Shown here in pieces: positions 34,647 to 44,501 of a DNA stretch of 64,000 nucleotides. Origin of the DNA: JAKVCB01 sp965243695 (GTDB lineage Bacteria; Planctomycetota; Planctomycetia; Pirellulales; Lacipirellulaceae); NCBI GenBank assembly GCA_965243695.1, contig CBDEWC010000015.1, positions 1 to 64,000 on the forward strand. The letters are read 5' to 3'. The notes beneath the pieces are model-generated. The model was not told the DNA's origin, ran no database searches, and saw only the letters and a program-made list of their open reading frames with translations. How positions within the stretch are numbered: position 1 is the stretch's first letter; each line of letters begins with the position of its first letter. The position numbers were made by a program, and so were the translations under genes.

Positions 34647-36877
34647 GCGACCCCCCTTCGAAACAACCAGGCGAGGCCAACATCCAGCAGGGCCAGCAGG
34701 ATGGCCGCATAGAGGAGTGCATGTCCGAAACCAGCAAATTGCACTGACGGATGAGCCGTCGAGGCATTTTCGGCCTGTCCTTCTTTTTGGAGGCGTAGTT
34801 CCGGCGGAAGTTCCTCCTGGCTTATCCGTGTCAGGTCCGACTCGGCAGGATTAGTATTTAAGGCAAATTTCTGGACATGGTCACGAACCGTCACCGTGTA
34901 AACATCGCTCAGCTCGGTTTGATCGTAGGACCAAACGAGACCTCCGGGTAAATCGGCTAAGGAAACGGTATCGACGTGTTTATCAGGACGTTCAATGCGA
35001 ACCTCCTGCCCAAACGTCCCGTTTGGAGCCGACGCCCCAATCGGTTCTCCAACACGTCGCGCCCCGAGTGCATCGGCTGGCCCGGTGGCATAAAGCAGCA
35101 TCTCGCGTACGAGTGGCAGGAAGCTTGGCCAGGCTGGCATGGTGGTCCACGGTTGTCCGGTTGCCGGATCTACCGAGTCAAGATCGCAGGACGTCGCAAC
35201 CAGCACCGAACGCCCTCGCCCGACTGGCGCGGTAACGACAAAAGGATCTCCATTCTCCAAAGCAACGGCTGTTTGCACATGCTTGTGGTCCTCAGAAATT
35301 TCAAGCTGGTAGTAGCAGGCAACGGGCGTTGTCAGCAAGCCAGCGCGTTGCTGCCCCTGGAAGACCTCGACGATCGGGTGCTGGTAGTCTTGTGGGTCGA
35401 GACCATAACTGGGATGGCTTATCAGATCCCCCAGGCGAGCGGGAAGTAAATTTCCGGTCACGCTGTCCTCAGCCAACATCTGATTGTACTGGTCTGCTCG
35501 AACCTGATCGCCGAGAAAGACAATCACGCCACCTCCTTTCCGCAAATATTCAACCAACCGAAGGCTTTCAGCCTTGGTAAGTTGGGCCACATTGCAAAGG
35601 ACAACGCAATCGAACTGTTGAAAATCTACGTCGACAAGTTCTCCCTCGGAAATAACGACCGGATGGTAGAGAGAATCCTCTGCAGACTCCGATGACGCTG
35701 GATTTAAAGCGCGCACCAGATAGGAGGCAGCACCCACTCGCCCGGCAACACACAGCACCTGTAACTCTTCTTTCACGGGAAGAATGAGAGAGCGCCTGTT
35801 GTCGATAGTGAGCCGATCGGCCGCAATTTGCACCGACACTTGATGATTTCCAGGCGTCTGAAATCGATGGGTAAAATCGACCGAGACTTCACCGCGGGGA
35901 GCGATATCGACCGTTTTTTCATCCACGACCACATCCTCCACCAGCAGTTGCACAGGCAAATTGGTTTCGGCAACGGGACTATAATTGGCCACCGCGCCAA
36001 AAACCGAGGCGCCATTCCTTGGTGTTGCGAAGGGTGTACGGCTTCCCACACGGACGACCGCACGATTGGGCATATCACTCTGACCAACGTCCACAACGAC
36101 CAAACTGGCAATGGTGGCAAGTTTTGCCACTTGCTGTCTCGCGGAAGACGCCTCCCCTTGATCGGCTGAGGCTGTCGCTGGCGGGCTAGTGATTTCTGGC
36201 AACTGCCAACTGGCCCTTCCCAAATCGGTGAAAAAATAGACGACCTGTTGGTCCACTTCCGATTCCGAACCGCTTTCACCATTGAGGGTTTTGCGAATCA
36301 TCTGCAACGTGGCAGAAAGGTCGGCTCCCTGATGAGAGACCTTCAGCGCAGAAATCTCGCGTACGACTAAGGTTTTGTCGGGACTTGGTCTCGGGTACAC
36401 CAACTCAGGTGGTTGCCCCATCACAATCAGCGTGAATGTGTCACCCACGCTGGCGCCTTCGACAAGTTCGCTGGCCATCTTCTGCGCTCGCTCGAAAAGG
36501 GACTGCGCATCGCCGCGAAAACCCATCGAAAAAGACCCATCGATCACGATCACACGATGCACCGGAGTGCCCACACCATGCGGCTGTCCGAACCTTTGGC
36601 GGTAAGGCTCCGCCAGGGCAAGAACCACCAATATGATCAACAGCGTGCGCAGGGCAATCAAAAGCCAATTCTGCAGCCGCACACGGCGGGCATTTTTTCG
36701 CACCGCTGCCCGCAGAAACTCGACCGCTGCCCAGGAAACTTCCCGAAATCGACGTCGGCTCCAGAGGTGAATCAAAAGTGGTGCCGCAGCGGCGGCCAGC
36801 CAACCAAGCATTGCCAGGTTGGTGAAGCCAAATGCCAAAAGTGGGTCGGTCAACAAGATCACCGCAACTTCACTCAT
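34643..36877 (-). CDS. BatA-type membrane protein with VWA domain
   Basis: The 744-residue product begins with a BatA-like N-terminal region: a membrane helix FTNLAMLGWLAAAAAPLLIHL, the RRRFREVSWAAVEFL motif and a second helix RTLLIILVVLALAEP. A VWA domain follows with IDGSFSMGF as metal site. The C-terminal half has an amidotransferase-like region and ends with a helix ALLYAAILLALLDVGLAWLF. It sits between the DUF58 gene and the second VWA gene, overlapping both by four bases. Confidence 0.88.
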   Translation of the reverse strand: MSEVAVILLTDPLLAFGFTNLAMLGWLAAAAAPLLIHLWSRRRFREVSWAAVEFLRAAVRKNARRVRLQNWLLIALRTLLIILVVLALAEPYRQRFGQPHGVGTPVHRVIVIDGSFSMGFRGDAQSLFERAQKMASELVEGASVGDTFTLIVMGQPPELVYPRPSPDKTLVVREISALKVSHQGADLSATLQMIRKTLNGESGSESEVDQQVVYFFTDLGRASWQLPEITSPPATASADQGEASSARQQVAKLATIASLVVVDVGQSDMPNRAVVRVGSRTPFATPRNGASVFGAVANYSPVAETNLPVQLLVEDVVVDEKTVDIAPRGEVSVDFTHRFQTPGNHQVSVQIAADRLTIDNRRSLILPVKEELQVLCVAGRVGAASYLVRALNPASSESAEDSLYHPVVISEGELVDVDFQQFDCVVLCNVAQLTKAESLRLVEYLRKGGGVIVFLGDQVRADQYNQMLAEDSVTGNLLPARLGDLISHPSYGLDPQDYQHPIVEVFQGQQRAGLLTTPVACYYQLEISEDHKHVQTAVALENGDPFVVTAPVGRGRSVLVATSCDLDSVDPATGQPWTTMPAWPSFLPLVREMLLYATGPADALGARRVGEPIGASAPNGTFGQEVRIERPDKHVDTVSLADLPGGLVWSYDQTELSDVYTVTVRDHVQKFALNTNPAESDLTRISQEELPPELRLQKEGQAENASTAHPSVQFAGFGHALLYAAILLALLDVGLAWLFRRGVA

Positions 36878-37788
36878 CCAGTTCGCTTACGACGTGTGGC
36901 CAAAAATCCCGACAGCACCAGGTCGAGAGGCTGATCGGTATATACCTGCAGGTAATCGGCTTGCTGGTTTTGACAACCGCTGCGAACACGTTTGAGGAAC
37001 GCGTCGACTTCCACTTGGTAGGCCTTGCGGAGATTTTGCGGTTCGGTAAGCACATCGCCCAGATCTTCAAAACCCTTGAACATGGTCGTTTGCTGAAACG
37101 GAAATTCAACTTCAGCCCGGTCAAGAACCTGGAGTACGATCACATCATGGCGGCAGTGACGAAAATGCTTCAAGCCCGCGAGCATTTCGTCCACATTGTC
37201 AAACAGGTCACTGATGACGATCACAATTCCGCGGCGCGTGAGACGCTCAGCCAGGTCATGAAAGATCGGGCCGGTCCGTGTTTTTTGTGCTGGCACGACA
37301 TCCTGGATCGTTTGCAATAATTTTTTGAGCTGGCTTGGATTGCTGCTCGGTCGAATAAAGTTTCGGACCGCATCGTCAAAGGTGACCAGGCCTACGCTAT
37401 CTCGCTGGCGCAACACCAAATAGGCAAGTGACGCGGCGATACATTGTCCATACTCGAGCTTTGACATCGGTGCCTCGGGGCTGCGATATCGCATACTCTC
37501 GCTGACATCCAACAGCGGGTAGCTGATGAGGTTGGTCTCTTCTTCATACTGCTTGAGGTAAACCTTGTCGGTTTTCCCAAACACTTTCCAGTCAACATAA
37601 CGAAGATCGTCGCCGGGGGTATATTCGCGATGCTCGGCAAACTCCACCGAAAAACCATGAAAGGGACTGCGATGTAATCCAGCAACATAGCCCTCGACAA
37701 CCCGCCGGGCGCGGAGTTCCAGCCCTTGGATCCCGGCAAGCACCTGGGGATCGAGAAAACGTGGATCGGTACTGGAAGCCACAGCCAT
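36874..37788 (-). CDS. DUF58 domain protein
   Basis: The 304-residue product has the DUF58 hallmark region DLRYVDWKVFGKTDKVYLK near residue 60-78, preceded by FHGFSVEFAEHREY. A VWA-like metal site DVSESMRY and VIVISDLFDN complete it. It is cytoplasmic with no membrane helix. DUF58 proteins are usually encoded next to MoxR ATPases, as here, and are thought to act with them in protein-complex maturation. Confidence 0.92.
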   Translation of the reverse strand: MAVASSTDPRFLDPQVLAGIQGLELRARRVVEGYVAGLHRSPFHGFSVEFAEHREYTPGDDLRYVDWKVFGKTDKVYLKQYEEETNLISYPLLDVSESMRYRSPEAPMSKLEYGQCIAASLAYLVLRQRDSVGLVTFDDAVRNFIRPSSNPSQLKKLLQTIQDVVPAQKTRTGPIFHDLAERLTRRGIVIVISDLFDNVDEMLAGLKHFRHCRHDVIVLQVLDRAEVEFPFQQTTMFKGFEDLGDVLTEPQNLRKAYQVEVDAFLKRVRSGCQNQQADYLQVYTDQPLDLVLSGFLATRRKRTG

Positions 37789-37949
37789 CTTTTCAGAATA
37801 TGATTGGAAAAAGTTAGTTTAAAATGGCAACCCTGCGGCCACGCGTCTCGACGCGGCACGAACCCAGGTTCCGTTTTTGGCACCAGGTGCCATGTTGATT
37901 TTCAGAGCCATTGGTCACCTGCACGACCAACCCAAATTAGTGAAGTTGG

Positions 37950-38969
37950 TTATCCCACCGCAGTCTCGTCATCACCGGCAACAGGAATCGTGGCAGCCAG
38001 TTGGTGGACAATATCATCCGCCGACACACCCTCGGCCTCGGCGTTGAAGTTGGATACTATCCGGTGTCGCAGAACGGGTGTCGCTACGGCTCGAATGTCG
38101 TCACTGCTCACATAGTACCGTCCATGCAGAACTGCCCGGGCCTTGGCTGCCAGGATCATGTACTGGCTCGCCCGCGGACCTGCTCCCCAGTGAACATACT
38201 GGCGAACCACATCTGGCGCATCGGGGTTTTCCGATCGCGTCCGGCGGGCGAACTGAATCGCATACTTGGCCAGATGGTCAGCGACTGGAACCCGTTTGAC
38301 AATGTGGGAAAGCTCCAAAATTTGTGCGGCAGAAAGTGTCGACGTAATGCTGGGTACGATATCGGCAGTCGTTCGCTTGACGATTTCCAATTCCTCATCT
38401 TCTCCCGGGTAATCAACCAGGATCATAAACATAAACCTGTCGAGTTGAGCCTCGGGCAGCGAATACGTTCCTTCTTGCTCGATAGGGTTCTGCGTGGCCA
38501 GGACAAAAAAGGGCTGTGGCAACTCGTGCCGCTGGCCACCAATGGTGACCTGCTGTTCTTGCATTGCTTCGAGCAAGGCAGCTTGAGTTTTTGGGGGAGT
38601 TCGATTGATTTCGTCCGCCAGTACGATGTTGGCAAAAACGGGCCCTGGCAAAAACCGAAATTCACGGGCCCCGGAGGATCGGTCTTCCTGAATCACTTCG
38701 GTACCCGTAATGTCAGCTGGCATCAAGTCGGGCGTAAACTGGATGCGATTAAAATCGAGTGATAGTGCATCCGCCACGGTTCGCACGAGCAGAGTCTTGG
38801 CCAGTCCTGGCACTCCCACCAACAAGCCATGGCCACGGGCAAACAGGCAAATCAGCAACTGCTCAATCACCTGCTCCTGGCCGACAATCCGCTTACCGAT
38901 TTCGGCAGTCATTTGGCGATATGCCTCGCTAAGTCTTTCTACCGACTGAATGTCCTGGTTTTCGAGCAT
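37950..38969 (-). CDS. MoxR-family AAA+ ATPase
   Basis: The 339-residue product has Walker A GVPGLAKT near residue 57, Walker B VLADEINRTPPKTQ near 115, sensor 1 ATQNPIEQEGTY near 158 and the AAA lid domain at the C-terminus, the standard MoxR layout. It is the first gene of the set reading towards 25263. A 160-base gap separates it from the DUF58 gene, with a short palindrome ggcaccaggtgcc at 37879-37891. The ATPase is expected to remodel or activate complexes with the VWA partners. Confidence 0.93.
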   Translation of the reverse strand: MLENQDIQSVERLSEAYRQMTAEIGKRIVGQEQVIEQLLICLFARGHGLLVGVPGLAKTLLVRTVADALSLDFNRIQFTPDLMPADITGTEVIQEDRSSGAREFRFLPGPVFANIVLADEINRTPPKTQAALLEAMQEQQVTIGGQRHELPQPFFVLATQNPIEQEGTYSLPEAQLDRFMFMILVDYPGEDEELEIVKRTTADIVPSITSTLSAAQILELSHIVKRVPVADHLAKYAIQFARRTRSENPDAPDVVRQYVHWGAGPRASQYMILAAKARAVLHGRYYVSSDDIRAVATPVLRHRIVSNFNAEAEGVSADDIVHQLAATIPVAGDDETAVG

Positions 38970-39135
38970 CGTGACCTTTCTTGGAATCGCTGGCGGTGTT
39001 CTCGAGGAACGTTAACAGGTTTCATTTCTTGCGGTAAGTCTCTACCACCGTCTGCCGAGGCCAGGCTGGCTCTAGGACGCCACCAAAAAGCAGCCTTTTC
39101 GGTTCCAACCGGCAAGCACTCGTGGCAAGTATCAC

Positions 39136-41625
39136 TTAACGGTCTACATGGGCCTCTGGCTCTCGGAGGTCGAAGGTCTCCAATTTAGTTCGGTTTACCG
39201 TCAACCGGTGGTGGTAGAGTAAAGCAGGCTTGAACGTCTCTGGCATATTAAATTTCTGGAGAACCGCGAAATCCTCCCGCCCCCATGGCTCTTCGATTGG
39301 CCCCGAGAGTGGCGCACTCTCGGTTTCTGATTGGCCTTCTACCGGTTTGTTTGGTTCTTGGTACCGCGGGCCCAGCGCATGGAGACCATCGGGGCCAGCA
39401 AGCAACAGAACCCCTTGAGCAACTACCAGGTTTGCCCCCTCGGGAGCAACGTGTGTCAGGTCGATTGGGGCTCGTGTCTGAGCTCCTGTTTGTGCATCAA
39501 GGCAATAAATTTCATCCCGGGTTGGCCAGAGGATTTCGCGGCCTGCGAGGACTCCCCGGCCCAAACCTCGAATACCAGCCATCTTACTTTCTGGCCAAAC
39601 GAAGTTCACGCGGCCCGTTTGCAAATCAAGAGACCAGACACGATTGCCCGTGGCGACCACGGTTCCCTCGACGATCCCCAACAAATCTGTGACATCGTCT
39701 GGCTTGTTGGTAACCCACGCCGGTTTTCCCGTGATTGCGTCAATCGCAAAAATGAGTTTACTGTCGGCTGGAGCAACCACAACGATTCCGGAATCATAAA
39801 CACACGGCAAAAGTTCGCGTTGGAATTTTCTGGCAAGCTGATCGGAGGGTAACTTTTTAGAACGATCGTAGCGCCGCAGCCAGCGAATCTGACCGTCGTC
39901 GGCCGAAAGAGCCGCAACCACTCCCAGGTTGGTGTTAAAAAATATCGTGTTTCCAACGAGCGTAAGCAAACCATGGGTAATTTCTGCCCCCCGCCCACTG
40001 GCAAATGTGTCGGCACTGCAGATTTGGGTTCTCCAACGGCGCTGCCCGCTCTGGGCATCAAAACAGGCAACGTAGGCTTGAGGTTTCACATCGCTTTTCC
40101 GCATCGCGATAAACACGTTTTGAGCGTTGCAAACCGGTGCCCCTTCGAAAGACCAGGAATTGTCCTCGGGCGTAACCTTAAAGACCAGCAAGCCTTCGCG
40201 ATGACGGTCAATCCCAATCAAGGCATGCCTGGCGGGCCCCGTGTCGGGATCCCGACGATCGATCGTCTGACTAGTAACGGCGTCGCCAATGCGGGCATAG
40301 ACGCGACCATCATACTCGGTCATCGTGTACTGGCTCACACCGGCAACAACCCTCGTCGTATTTGGACGAACAACCGTCGGGTCAGTGGGCGGATCCTCCT
40401 GTTCATACAAGACCCCGTCCGGCGTGATGGCCGGTTGACCTGTCGCCAGGTCAACTGCCTGAATCTTTCGCGAAGTGTTGTACAAGACCAGGTCGTCCAC
40501 CACCAGAGGATGGCAGCAAAGTGGGCGGTCTCGGTGCCGCTGCCCGTCGGTTGTCGTGTGAGGAACCTGGCCGGAGGAGGCCAGGTATTTGACAGGCTCA
40601 TCCCAGACAGAAAGCCCGGCGACCGGCCCACCAGCCGCCGCACCCTGCCGGGCGAAGTTACCCGCAAAGGTGTGCCAACTATTTGACGGGGCGGGATCAG
40701 GCCACACGGTCGCTCCCTCCAGCATGCGGTCGAGGGCGCCCACCAGCGACTGGTGCTTACCACCAAGTTGGCCCGTGGCCTGAGGATGTTCAAGGCGCAA
40801 GAACCGGGCTTCCCACCTGGCGCGCTGCAAATTTCCTTCGCGCACCGAAACGAGTGCCAATCTTGCCTGAACTTCGGCCGGGGAAAGATCGGTATCGGGG
40901 TAAGCCAGCCAGTCCCGTGAGGATCGTCGCTGGTTCCATATGCGCTTGATTTCAAGGTGATGCTGCTGCAGATCGAGGCCTCCCAGGGCAATCCAAGCGG
41001 AGTGGCCCCCTGGCGAGCAAAGCACAGGTGTGATTCTCTGCCAGTAGAACCGGGCAGCGTGATAGTCTGCCCTTTCCAAAGCCAGTTCACCAAGTGCCAG
41101 CAGTGCATCGTCGCCCCATGAGCTACAAAACATCTCGTCGACAACCCGGACCAGCAAAGTTTGATCCCGCGCTTCGAGCCCCTGACGAAACCACGCTTCG
41201 GCAATCGTATCGACCCGACTGCGATAAAGAGCCAAAGCCGCCGGTGGCAATTGGGCCATTTGCAGGTGGCAATAATCGCGCAAGTTCAGAAAGCGGCCAG
41301 GGGCAACTTCCACGACACCTTTGTTTTGCGATTCCAGCAGTTGCGACAAAGTATCGAGTAGCTCATCCCACTGCTGCTCTTGTACCAGGGCAGGAATATA
41401 CTCCAATCGGATCTGGATGTCGGTGGCAACCGTATCGATTTGTGCCTCGGTAAGTTCAATTGCCGGAGCTCCAGGATTGACGAGAAATCGAGGTCCCAGG
41501 CCACCTCGAAAGATAAGCTGGGCAGGCGCCGGCGGGAGACAGCAAGCCCACACCGCAATCCAGAAAAGGGTGGTGATCCGCAGACCGAAAGTTGGACAGG
41601 AAAGCCAACGACAATTCAACCACAT
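39136..41625 (-). CDS. Exported PQQ-like beta-propeller protein
   Basis: The ATG at 41625 gives a signal peptide (ITTLFWIAVWACCLPPAPAQ) and 829 residues. Residues 50-300 are helical and repeat-like (QWDELLDTLSQLLES). From 330 on, PQQ-type propeller blades are visible: LYNTSRKIQAVDLATGQP, AYVACFDAQSGQRRWRTQ, VVAALSADDGQIRWLRRYD, IFAIDAITGKPAW and IYCLDAQTGAQ. It is probably a periplasmic propeller without quinone-binding activity that can be judged here. It lies between the respiratory operon and MoxR, on the same strand. Confidence 0.88.
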   Translation of the reverse strand: MWLNCRWLSCPTFGLRITTLFWIAVWACCLPPAPAQLIFRGGLGPRFLVNPGAPAIELTEAQIDTVATDIQIRLEYIPALVQEQQWDELLDTLSQLLESQNKGVVEVAPGRFLNLRDYCHLQMAQLPPAALALYRSRVDTIAEAWFRQGLEARDQTLLVRVVDEMFCSSWGDDALLALGELALERADYHAARFYWQRITPVLCSPGGHSAWIALGGLDLQQHHLEIKRIWNQRRSSRDWLAYPDTDLSPAEVQARLALVSVREGNLQRARWEARFLRLEHPQATGQLGGKHQSLVGALDRMLEGATVWPDPAPSNSWHTFAGNFARQGAAAGGPVAGLSVWDEPVKYLASSGQVPHTTTDGQRHRDRPLCCHPLVVDDLVLYNTSRKIQAVDLATGQPAITPDGVLYEQEDPPTDPTVVRPNTTRVVAGVSQYTMTEYDGRVYARIGDAVTSQTIDRRDPDTGPARHALIGIDRHREGLLVFKVTPEDNSWSFEGAPVCNAQNVFIAMRKSDVKPQAYVACFDAQSGQRRWRTQICSADTFASGRGAEITHGLLTLVGNTIFFNTNLGVVAALSADDGQIRWLRRYDRSKKLPSDQLARKFQRELLPCVYDSGIVVVAPADSKLIFAIDAITGKPAWVTNKPDDVTDLLGIVEGTVVATGNRVWSLDLQTGRVNFVWPESKMAGIRGLGRGVLAGREILWPTRDEIYCLDAQTGAQTRAPIDLTHVAPEGANLVVAQGVLLLAGPDGLHALGPRYQEPNKPVEGQSETESAPLSGPIEEPWGREDFAVLQKFNMPETFKPALLYHHRLTVNRTKLETFDLREPEAHVDR

Positions 41626-41772
41626 TGTGCGGTATGCTCCCTTCCGTCCAAGCCTGGCGCCAGAGGATTTCGTCCTCAATCGATCCCTCTCCACGAATAG
41701 TGTCATTATAGGGGTGCTGTGAATCGGGGCAAAGTTGAGGGCAAGAAATTCAAACCGAACTGCCGCAGGATC

Positions 41773-41946
41773 TCAACGGCCACCGGCATACCGCTGCAGG
41801 AGATGCCCCAGCGAAAAGAGGCAAATCGATACGACAAGAAAACCGAGCATCTGCCCAAGCGAAATCGAGTGATTAAGCTCGGCAATAATCGCCAAGGGGG
41901 GCAGTATGAGCCCGGCCAGTTGCAAGAGGCGCGCTAGGGATGCCAT
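41773..41946 (-). CDS. Small membrane protein
   Basis: The 57-residue product from the ATG at 41946 has two hydrophobic helices (LLQLAGLILPPLAIIAEL and GQMLGFLVVSICLFSLGHLL) and a basic end. No family name is certain. Its position at the end of the respiratory operon and its membrane nature suggest an accessory role; this is inference from location. Confidence 0.6.
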   Translation of the reverse strand: MASLARLLQLAGLILPPLAIIAELNHSISLGQMLGFLVVSICLFSLGHLLQRYAGGR

Positions 41947-42035
41947 GCAAGCTACGTTAGCACCCTTGAAGGCATTGGGCAAGGAGAGAAAGAACCTGTC
42001 GCCACAAGAGGCAAACCTGGCTGACGCTGCGATGA

Positions 42036-42338
42036 TTAAACGTCGGGTTGAGAATCGCTGGTCTGTGCTTTGCGCAAGGAATAGTAGGCAAAGCTTCCAA
42101 AAGTACCCAAAATTACAAACGGCATCGACATCATGAAAAGGATGCTGTAGTAGAAGCCGGAGGCATATTTTTGCTGCGCCAAATCACCATGTTCCAGGCC
42201 AGCCTTGCAGGTAGGACAAGCCGAAGCGACATTGGCCAGCAGGGCAAGAGCGCCAATGGCCAGGCACAGAATTCCAATCGTGAGCAGCCAGTCTTTCAAC
42301 CGAACCTGTCGTTTGACGTGGTATTGTTTTTCAGTCAC
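42036..42338 (-). CDS. Membrane protein with CxxC motif in the oxidase operon
   Basis: The 100-residue product has a helix (WLLTIGILCLAIGALALLANV), then SACPTCKAGLEHG with a CxxC pair facing the outside by position, and a second helix (FYYSILFMMSMPFVILGTFGS). The CxxC could bind copper or take part in thiol chemistry during oxidase assembly, next to the SCO and DUF420 genes; this is inference. No family was recognised. Confidence 0.75.
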   Translation of the reverse strand: MTEKQYHVKRQVRLKDWLLTIGILCLAIGALALLANVASACPTCKAGLEHGDLAQQKYASGFYYSILFMMSMPFVILGTFGSFAYYSLRKAQTSDSQPDV

Positions 42339-42436
42339 GGCGTCGACCCGTTCAACAGTTTAGGGACACATCCTGCTGGGGCGGTCGACCAGCCAAGTCT
42401 GACGACCAACACCCACAGGCCTTATGGAAGTATAGG

Positions 42437-42943
42437 TTACGGTGGGGCCGCTGGCCAGAGATGGTAGAGCATCAAGTAGACCACCACCCCAGTCACCGAT
42501 ACATACAGCCAAATCGGAAACGTCCAACGGGCCAGTCTACGGTGTTTGGCCCGAAATCGGGTCTCCGGCGGTACTGCCGAGGGTCCCTCTTTCGAACCCG
42601 CCTGGCAACAACCGGTTGCGCGAAAACCGAGATAAATGGTCGCGACCGCCAGAAAGGGGACCGTCATGGCCAGGATCACGTGCGAAGCAAGTATCAGCAG
42701 ATAAATCACCCGTATGGGCCCTGGGTGGGTAAACCGGACACTGCCCACCTGAAAGTGGTACCAAAGATAGCAGGCCAAAAATGCAATCGAGACACCAAAG
42801 GCAAGCAGCATCACCGTCTTGTGGGCCTGCTCGCGCCGTTTCTTGATGAGCACCAGTCCGACCACCAACAAAATGGCGCTAATTGCGTTGAGCGTCGCGT
42901 TGACGTGCACCAGGGCATGGCTGGCAAAGAGAACAGCAAACAT
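42437..42943 (-). CDS. DUF420 family membrane protein
   Basis: The 168-residue product has four or five membrane helices with the family's HVNATLNAISAILL at the start, LACYLWYHFQVGSVRF in the second helix region and ASHVILAMTVPFLA, plus WTFPIWLYVSVTGVVVY near the end. DUF420 (CtaM-like) proteins are required for maturation of some haem-copper oxidases. It starts three bases after the SCO gene's stop, consistent with co-expression. Confidence 0.88.
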   Translation of the reverse strand: MFAVLFASHALVHVNATLNAISAILLVVGLVLIKKRREQAHKTVMLLAFGVSIAFLACYLWYHFQVGSVRFTHPGPIRVIYLLILASHVILAMTVPFLAVATIYLGFRATGCCQAGSKEGPSAVPPETRFRAKHRRLARWTFPIWLYVSVTGVVVYLMLYHLWPAAPP

Positions 42944-42945
42944 GA

Positions 42946-43710
42946 TCAGGGCCTCTCTGAATTGTCCTGGTTCATAGCCACGGCAGCTGAACTATCGATA
43001 TTGGGGCTATCGGCAATTGGGCCGTTGCCGCCCGTTTTGTCATCTGCCGTACTGGCTGCATCTTCGGTGAGACATTTCATCAACAATTTCTTTAACCGCT
43101 CGACCTCACTTTTGCGCGTGGCATCGAACATCCCACGAATCTTTCCTTCTTTACCGAACACCACGGCGTAATCTTTGTGCCCGCGCCGGAAAATTGGCAA
43201 TTTCATCCCCAAGCCAATCTGCTTGATGTAATCAAGTTCACCACGACAAAACAACCAACGTTCGGGATCGGCTTCCCAGCGATTCGCATAATCCTGAAGT
43301 GCCTTGAGGGTATCGGTATCAGGATCACAAGTGACACTCACCCAGACCACGTCGTTCAACGCCGGAAGATTGTGCAAGAGCTTGATATTCTGGTTGAGCC
43401 GGATGCAGTTGCCCGGGCAGGTGGTGAAGAAATAGGTAACAACCCAGACCCTGCCCTTCATATCAAGTGACCGAAATGGTTCACCACTACGTTCAGTCAG
43501 TTCAAACTCGGTAATGGGGGGATATTCGATATTTTCTGAGATGGCTTGTTGCCGTTGGGCTTGAGCGTCCTGAACCTGCCACCACTTGAACGCTCCGTAC
43601 AGGCCAACCAACAGAATGATCCCCAGGAGGATGAAAGGAACCCAGGTACGAGTATCGATGGCCTGGTCAGCCGGCGACCCGGTTGAGGGCTCTGTTTCTG
43701 AGGAGTTCAC
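42946..43710 (-). CDS. SCO family copper chaperone
   Basis: The GTG at 43710 overlaps the stop of the ABC permease (GTGA), giving 254 residues and removing an unrelated upstream stretch. A membrane anchor lies at residues 24-41, followed by a thioredoxin-like domain with CPGNC (Cys98 and Cys102) and a His at 178 (RRGHKDY), the three copper ligands of SCO proteins that load the CuA site of oxidase subunit II. A low-complexity acidic tail follows. Confidence 0.9.
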   Translation of the reverse strand: MNSSETEPSTGSPADQAIDTRTWVPFILLGIILLVGLYGAFKWWQVQDAQAQRQQAISENIEYPPITEFELTERSGEPFRSLDMKGRVWVVTYFFTTCPGNCIRLNQNIKLLHNLPALNDVVWVSVTCDPDTDTLKALQDYANRWEADPERWLFCRGELDYIKQIGLGMKLPIFRRGHKDYAVVFGKEGKIRGMFDATRKSEVERLKKLLMKCLTEDAASTADDKTGGNGPIADSPNIDSSAAVAMNQDNSERP

Positions 43711-44501
43711 AACAAGTCTCCGGTGGTACGAGTCCGAGCGATTTGGCATGCGAAGCCTGTGGTCAGCAACGCAAAAAGGAGCATCATCACCCAGGAGAAA
43801 GTGAGCGTCGGTGCCACCGCTACAGGCTCGGTTAAATAACAGCGCAATCCTGTGACACCGTAGGTCAATGGATTGAAGGCAACCACCCAGGAAAGCCAGT
43901 CTCCCTTGCCTGAGGGGAAAAATGCCCCCGAGAGGAGCCACATCGGAAACAACAAGCAACTCATGACTGCGTGGTACCCTTGTACGGAATTCATGCGCCA
44001 GGCCAGGATAAACCCCAGGGAGGTCAGGGCGAGTGCCACGACGGACATGAAGACGATGGCCAATAGCAGGTCGGACCACGAAGGACTCACGCCGGTTACG
44101 AACAGCCAGCCTAGCAACAGAAAAACAAGACCCTGGAGCATCGCAATGGCGGTTCCGCCGAGAATTTTACCCAGCACCATGGCCCACCGCGGAACAGGAG
44201 CCACCAACACTCCTTGCAAGAAACCTTCGCGACGATCTTCGATGATTGAAATCGTGGAAAAAATGGCGGTGAACAACAAAATCATCACCAGCACACCTGG
44301 AAAAAAATGCGTGTACTCCAGCCCGCTGGGTGCGAATCCTTCGCTGAACAACAGCCAGAAAATAATGGGCTGGCCGAGCGCGCCAAAGACACGTTTGGAC
44401 TCGCGAAAGAAGCGGACCAATTCCCGGCTGGCCAGCGAAAACACCACGGGCCAGGCGGCAACTGTTGCTACCGAAGAAGTTGGGTTAGTTGCTGTCGACA
44501 T
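43707..44501 (-). CDS. ABC-2 type transporter permease
   Basis: The 264-residue product from the ATG at 44501 has six hydrophobic segments of the ABC-2 family, with FFPGVLVMILLFTAIFSTISI, EDRREGFLQGVLVAPVPRW (the typical cytoplasmic loop) and FNPLTYGVTGLRCYL near the end. It overlaps the ATPase gene by 17 bases and the SCO gene by four. With the ATPase it should form an exporter that may serve oxidase assembly, given the context; the substrate is unknown. Confidence 0.9.
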   Translation of the reverse strand: MSTATNPTSSVATVAAWPVVFSLASRELVRFFRESKRVFGALGQPIIFWLLFSEGFAPSGLEYTHFFPGVLVMILLFTAIFSTISIIEDRREGFLQGVLVAPVPRWAMVLGKILGGTAIAMLQGLVFLLLGWLFVTGVSPSWSDLLLAIVFMSVVALALTSLGFILAWRMNSVQGYHAVMSCLLFPMWLLSGAFFPSGKGDWLSWVVAFNPLTYGVTGLRCYLTEPVAVAPTLTFSWVMMLLFALLTTGFACQIARTRTTGDLL

